Of a stretch of DNA of 6,155 nt, positions 4,816-6,155 are shown piece after piece; the stretch's first letter is position 1; every line of letters begins with the position of its first letter. The stretch lies in the NCBI GenBank assembly GCA_900549645.1, contig URPD01000073.1:1-6155 (forward strand), in the 5' to 3' direction. Below the pieces are notes generated by a model. It did no database searches and was not told the origin of the DNA. It worked only from the letters and a program-made list of their open reading frames with translations. The stretch is from an uncultured Eubacteriales bacterium. Lineage in GTDB: Bacteria; Bacillota; Clostridia; Oscillospirales; Oscillospiraceae. The translations under genes were made by a program, and so were the position numbers.

Positions 4816-5284
4816 GGGCATCGGCCTCGGCGCGATACTGTATCTTGTCTGCGCCATCGGCATCCGCGGTGGAGCCGTCGGCATGGTGCATCTGTATAAT
4901 CAGGATGTGCAGGAGCGCTGCATATCGCTGGGGCTTACGACGCGAGAGAAGATAAACCGGAACCGCAGTCTTTTCAAAGTGCTGTGCCTCCCGATCTATA
5001 TCGCCTACGTGCTCGTCTGCGTGTACGCCGTCAACGGCGCGCGCGGCTTCTGGCCGGGCTTCTGGCCGCTGCTGGTGATTCTGTTCATAATGAACCTCAT
5101 CGACCGCTTCCTTATCGACGAATGGTGGGTCGGGCACACGAAGGCTTGGACGATCTCCGGCACCGAGGATCTGAAGCCCTACATCACCGCCGCCGACAAG
5201 CGCAGAAAGTGGATGTTCGGCACTGTCGGCATTGCCGTTACTGCCGCGATTCTGTCCGGAATTATGCTGATTTTCATACACTGA
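4793..5284 (+). CDS. Conserved-looking four-helix membrane protein, function unknown
   Basis: This 163-residue integral membrane protein has helices at about 4-24, 62-81, 88-107 and 141-162. A hydrophilic loop near 31-60 reads YNQDVQERCISLGLTTREKI, and a cytoplasm-type segment near 104-131 reads DRFLIDEWWVGHTKAWTISG and continues EDLKPYI. I recognise the style from clostridial hypothetical membrane proteins but cannot name a family or activity. The ATG at 4793 is the only start available, since an in-frame TGA lies at 4778-4780. It overlaps the preceding gene by 23 bases and has no proper Shine-Dalgarno (only GAAG ten bases upstream), so translation probably depends on the upstream gene. This lost leader is consistent with a deletion joining the two genes. 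The hydrolase gene follows after 10 bases, indicating one operon. Confidence 0.75.
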   Translation: MALKLILEGIGLGAILYLVCAIGIRGGAVGMVHLYNQDVQERCISLGLTTREKINRNRSLFKVLCLPIYIAYVLVCVYAVNGARGFWPGFWPLLVILFIMNLIDRFLIDEWWVGHTKAWTISGTEDLKPYITAADKRRKWMFGTVGIAVTAAILSGIMLIFIH

Positions 5285-5294
5285 AGGTGATTTT

Positions 5295-6071
5295 ATGCTG
5301 TTCAAAACGCTTGGTGATAAATCCGCTCCCGCCGTGCTGTTTTTCCACGCCATGGGCGTGACGGGCGAAAGCAGCGAGCCTGTGGCCGCGGAGCTTGCAG
5401 ATCGCTTCTTCTGCATCATGCCGACGTCCACAGTGTACTGCGCCGGTCAGACCTACGCGGGCAAGGCGGACGAGGTGCGGCAGATCAAGGAATTTCTGCG
5501 TGGGCAGGGCGTGGAGCGCGTCGAGATGGTCGTCGCGTCGTCCATCGGTGCAGACCTCGCCATGGCGTTCCTGACGCGGACGCGGCTGCCGGTCAGGCAC
5601 GTTTTCTTTGACGGCGGGCAGTTCGCGCAGATAGGCACGGCGACGCGCCGCATCATGGTGCCCATGCTGTATCTCGCCATCAAGAGCCTGTACTGGTCGA
5701 AGGGCGCGACGCTCAGTAAAATAATGTGGTGCAGCGACGAGGCGATAAAGCCGTACTTCGTCGCGGCGGGCAAAGCGCTGAGCTACGGTAATATCCGCCG
5801 CCAGATGGCGGACAGTCTTGAGGACAAGCCCTTCCCGCCGCTACCGGAGAAGCTGCAAAAGCGCTGCTACTTTGAATTCGGCAGCGCTGAGGATCACTTC
5901 AAGTACCGCCCCGCCGTCATGCAATCCTATCCCGTTGGCAATTTCCCCGTGTTTGAGGGATATAACCACATGCAGTATCAGATACGTGACCCAAAGGGCT
6001 TCGCCGCCATGCTGATTCACATCATGGAGCATGACTCCATGCCGGAGCTTCCGTTCCTGCAAAAAAAATGA
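5295..6071 (+). CDS. Alpha/beta-fold hydrolase
   Basis: The 258-residue protein lacks a signal peptide and is probably cytoplasmic. The alpha/beta-hydrolase layout is visible: strand AVLFFH then HAMG near 18-21 (oxyanion region), the nucleophile elbow VVASSIGAD with Ser83, the strand VFFDGG (Asp106), FGSAEDHF near 195-202 with Asp200 as the likely acid, and GYNHMQYQIRDP with His225 as the probable catalytic His. The elbow reads A-S-S-I-G rather than the usual G-x-S-x-G. Residues 110-180, between Asp106 and the C-terminal strands, form a mainly helical lid. AAGGTGA overlapping the previous stop supplies the ribosome binding site. It is last in the operon and is followed by tandem hairpins. Esterase or lipase-like hydrolysis of a small molecule is plausible; the substrate is unknown. 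Fold assignment is strong, specificity undetermined. Confidence 0.85.
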   Translation: MLFKTLGDKSAPAVLFFHAMGVTGESSEPVAAELADRFFCIMPTSTVYCAGQTYAGKADEVRQIKEFLRGQGVERVEMVVASSIGADLAMAFLTRTRLPVRHVFFDGGQFAQIGTATRRIMVPMLYLAIKSLYWSKGATLSKIMWCSDEAIKPYFVAAGKALSYGNIRRQMADSLEDKPFPPLPEKLQKRCYFEFGSAEDHFKYRPAVMQSYPVGNFPVFEGYNHMQYQIRDPKGFAAMLIHIMEHDSMPELPFLQKK

Positions 6072-6078
6072 ATATCAA

Positions 6079-6102
6079 AGCACAGGCCGAACGGCCTGTG
6101 CT
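6079..6102. terminator. 3' hairpin I after the hydrolase gene
   Basis: AGCACAGGCCG pairs with CGGCCTGTGCT (11 bp around AA) seven bases after the hydrolase stop. It occupies the same place as 3007-3030 but has a different arm sequence with pairing preserved. Confidence 0.75.
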
Positions 6103-6155
6103 CAGCTTGTCAAAAAAGTCCTGTGAGGACTTTTTTTGACAAGCTTCATCCGCCG
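6103..6155 (+). repeat. 53-bp intergenic repeat, copy 2, running to the window edge
   Basis: It is 51/53 identical to 3031-3083. The inner hairpin at 6104-6145 has a perfectly paired GTCC/GGAC step where copy 1 has TT opposite GG, and a 7-T run in the descending arm. The repeat may extend beyond the last base of the window. Confidence 0.8.

Overview
The window (about 6.2 kb, GC-rich, estimated by eye at 55-60%) looks like chromosomal DNA from a Gram-positive Clostridia-type anaerobe, most likely of the Oscillospiraceae/Ruminococcaceae group. The reasons are the GroEL sequence with its short single-GGM tail, strong AGGAGGT-type ribosome binding sites, sigma-A-like promoters, and an AraC regulator divergent from an MptD/Trep_Strep-type ECF transporter gene. 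The assignment is an inference from protein style, not from a marker search.

Layout from left to right. Positions 1-1514 hold the 3' nine-tenths of groEL (5' end outside the window). Positions 1515-1965 carry no gene. They hold a perfect 38-bp palindrome (1606-1643) and, four bases further on, a 278-bp MITE-like element (1648-1925) with 27-bp terminal inverted repeats. A well-formed promoter and Shine-Dalgarno then lead into an HD-domain phosphohydrolase (1993-2997). Positions 2998-3345 are a second non-coding block, between convergent genes, packed with at least six hairpins and bracketed by imperfect inverted repeats. An AraC-family regulator follows on the minus strand (3346-4341). Its divergent intergenic region (4342-4476) contains an extended -10 promoter and a tandem 8-bp repeat spaced by two helical turns.

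The + strand operon downstream encodes an apparently truncated ECF transporter S-component (4477-4815), overlapped by a four-helix membrane protein of unknown function (4793-5284), then an alpha/beta hydrolase (5295-6071). After the hydrolase comes a second copy (6079-6155) of the two-hairpin 3' module that also follows the HD gene. The window ends inside or at the edge of this repeat.

How the genes may work together. AraC probably controls the divergent membrane-protein/hydrolase operon. The set resembles small-molecule uptake plus intracellular hydrolysis, but the EcfT and EcfA partners an S-component needs are absent, and the S-component stops at about 60% of usual family length, at a junction with the next gene. 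This suggests an internal deletion. The groEL and HD genes are unrelated housekeeping-type neighbours. The most unusual content is non-coding: the MITE-like element behind groEL and the repeated double-hairpin 3' module with compensatory arm changes.
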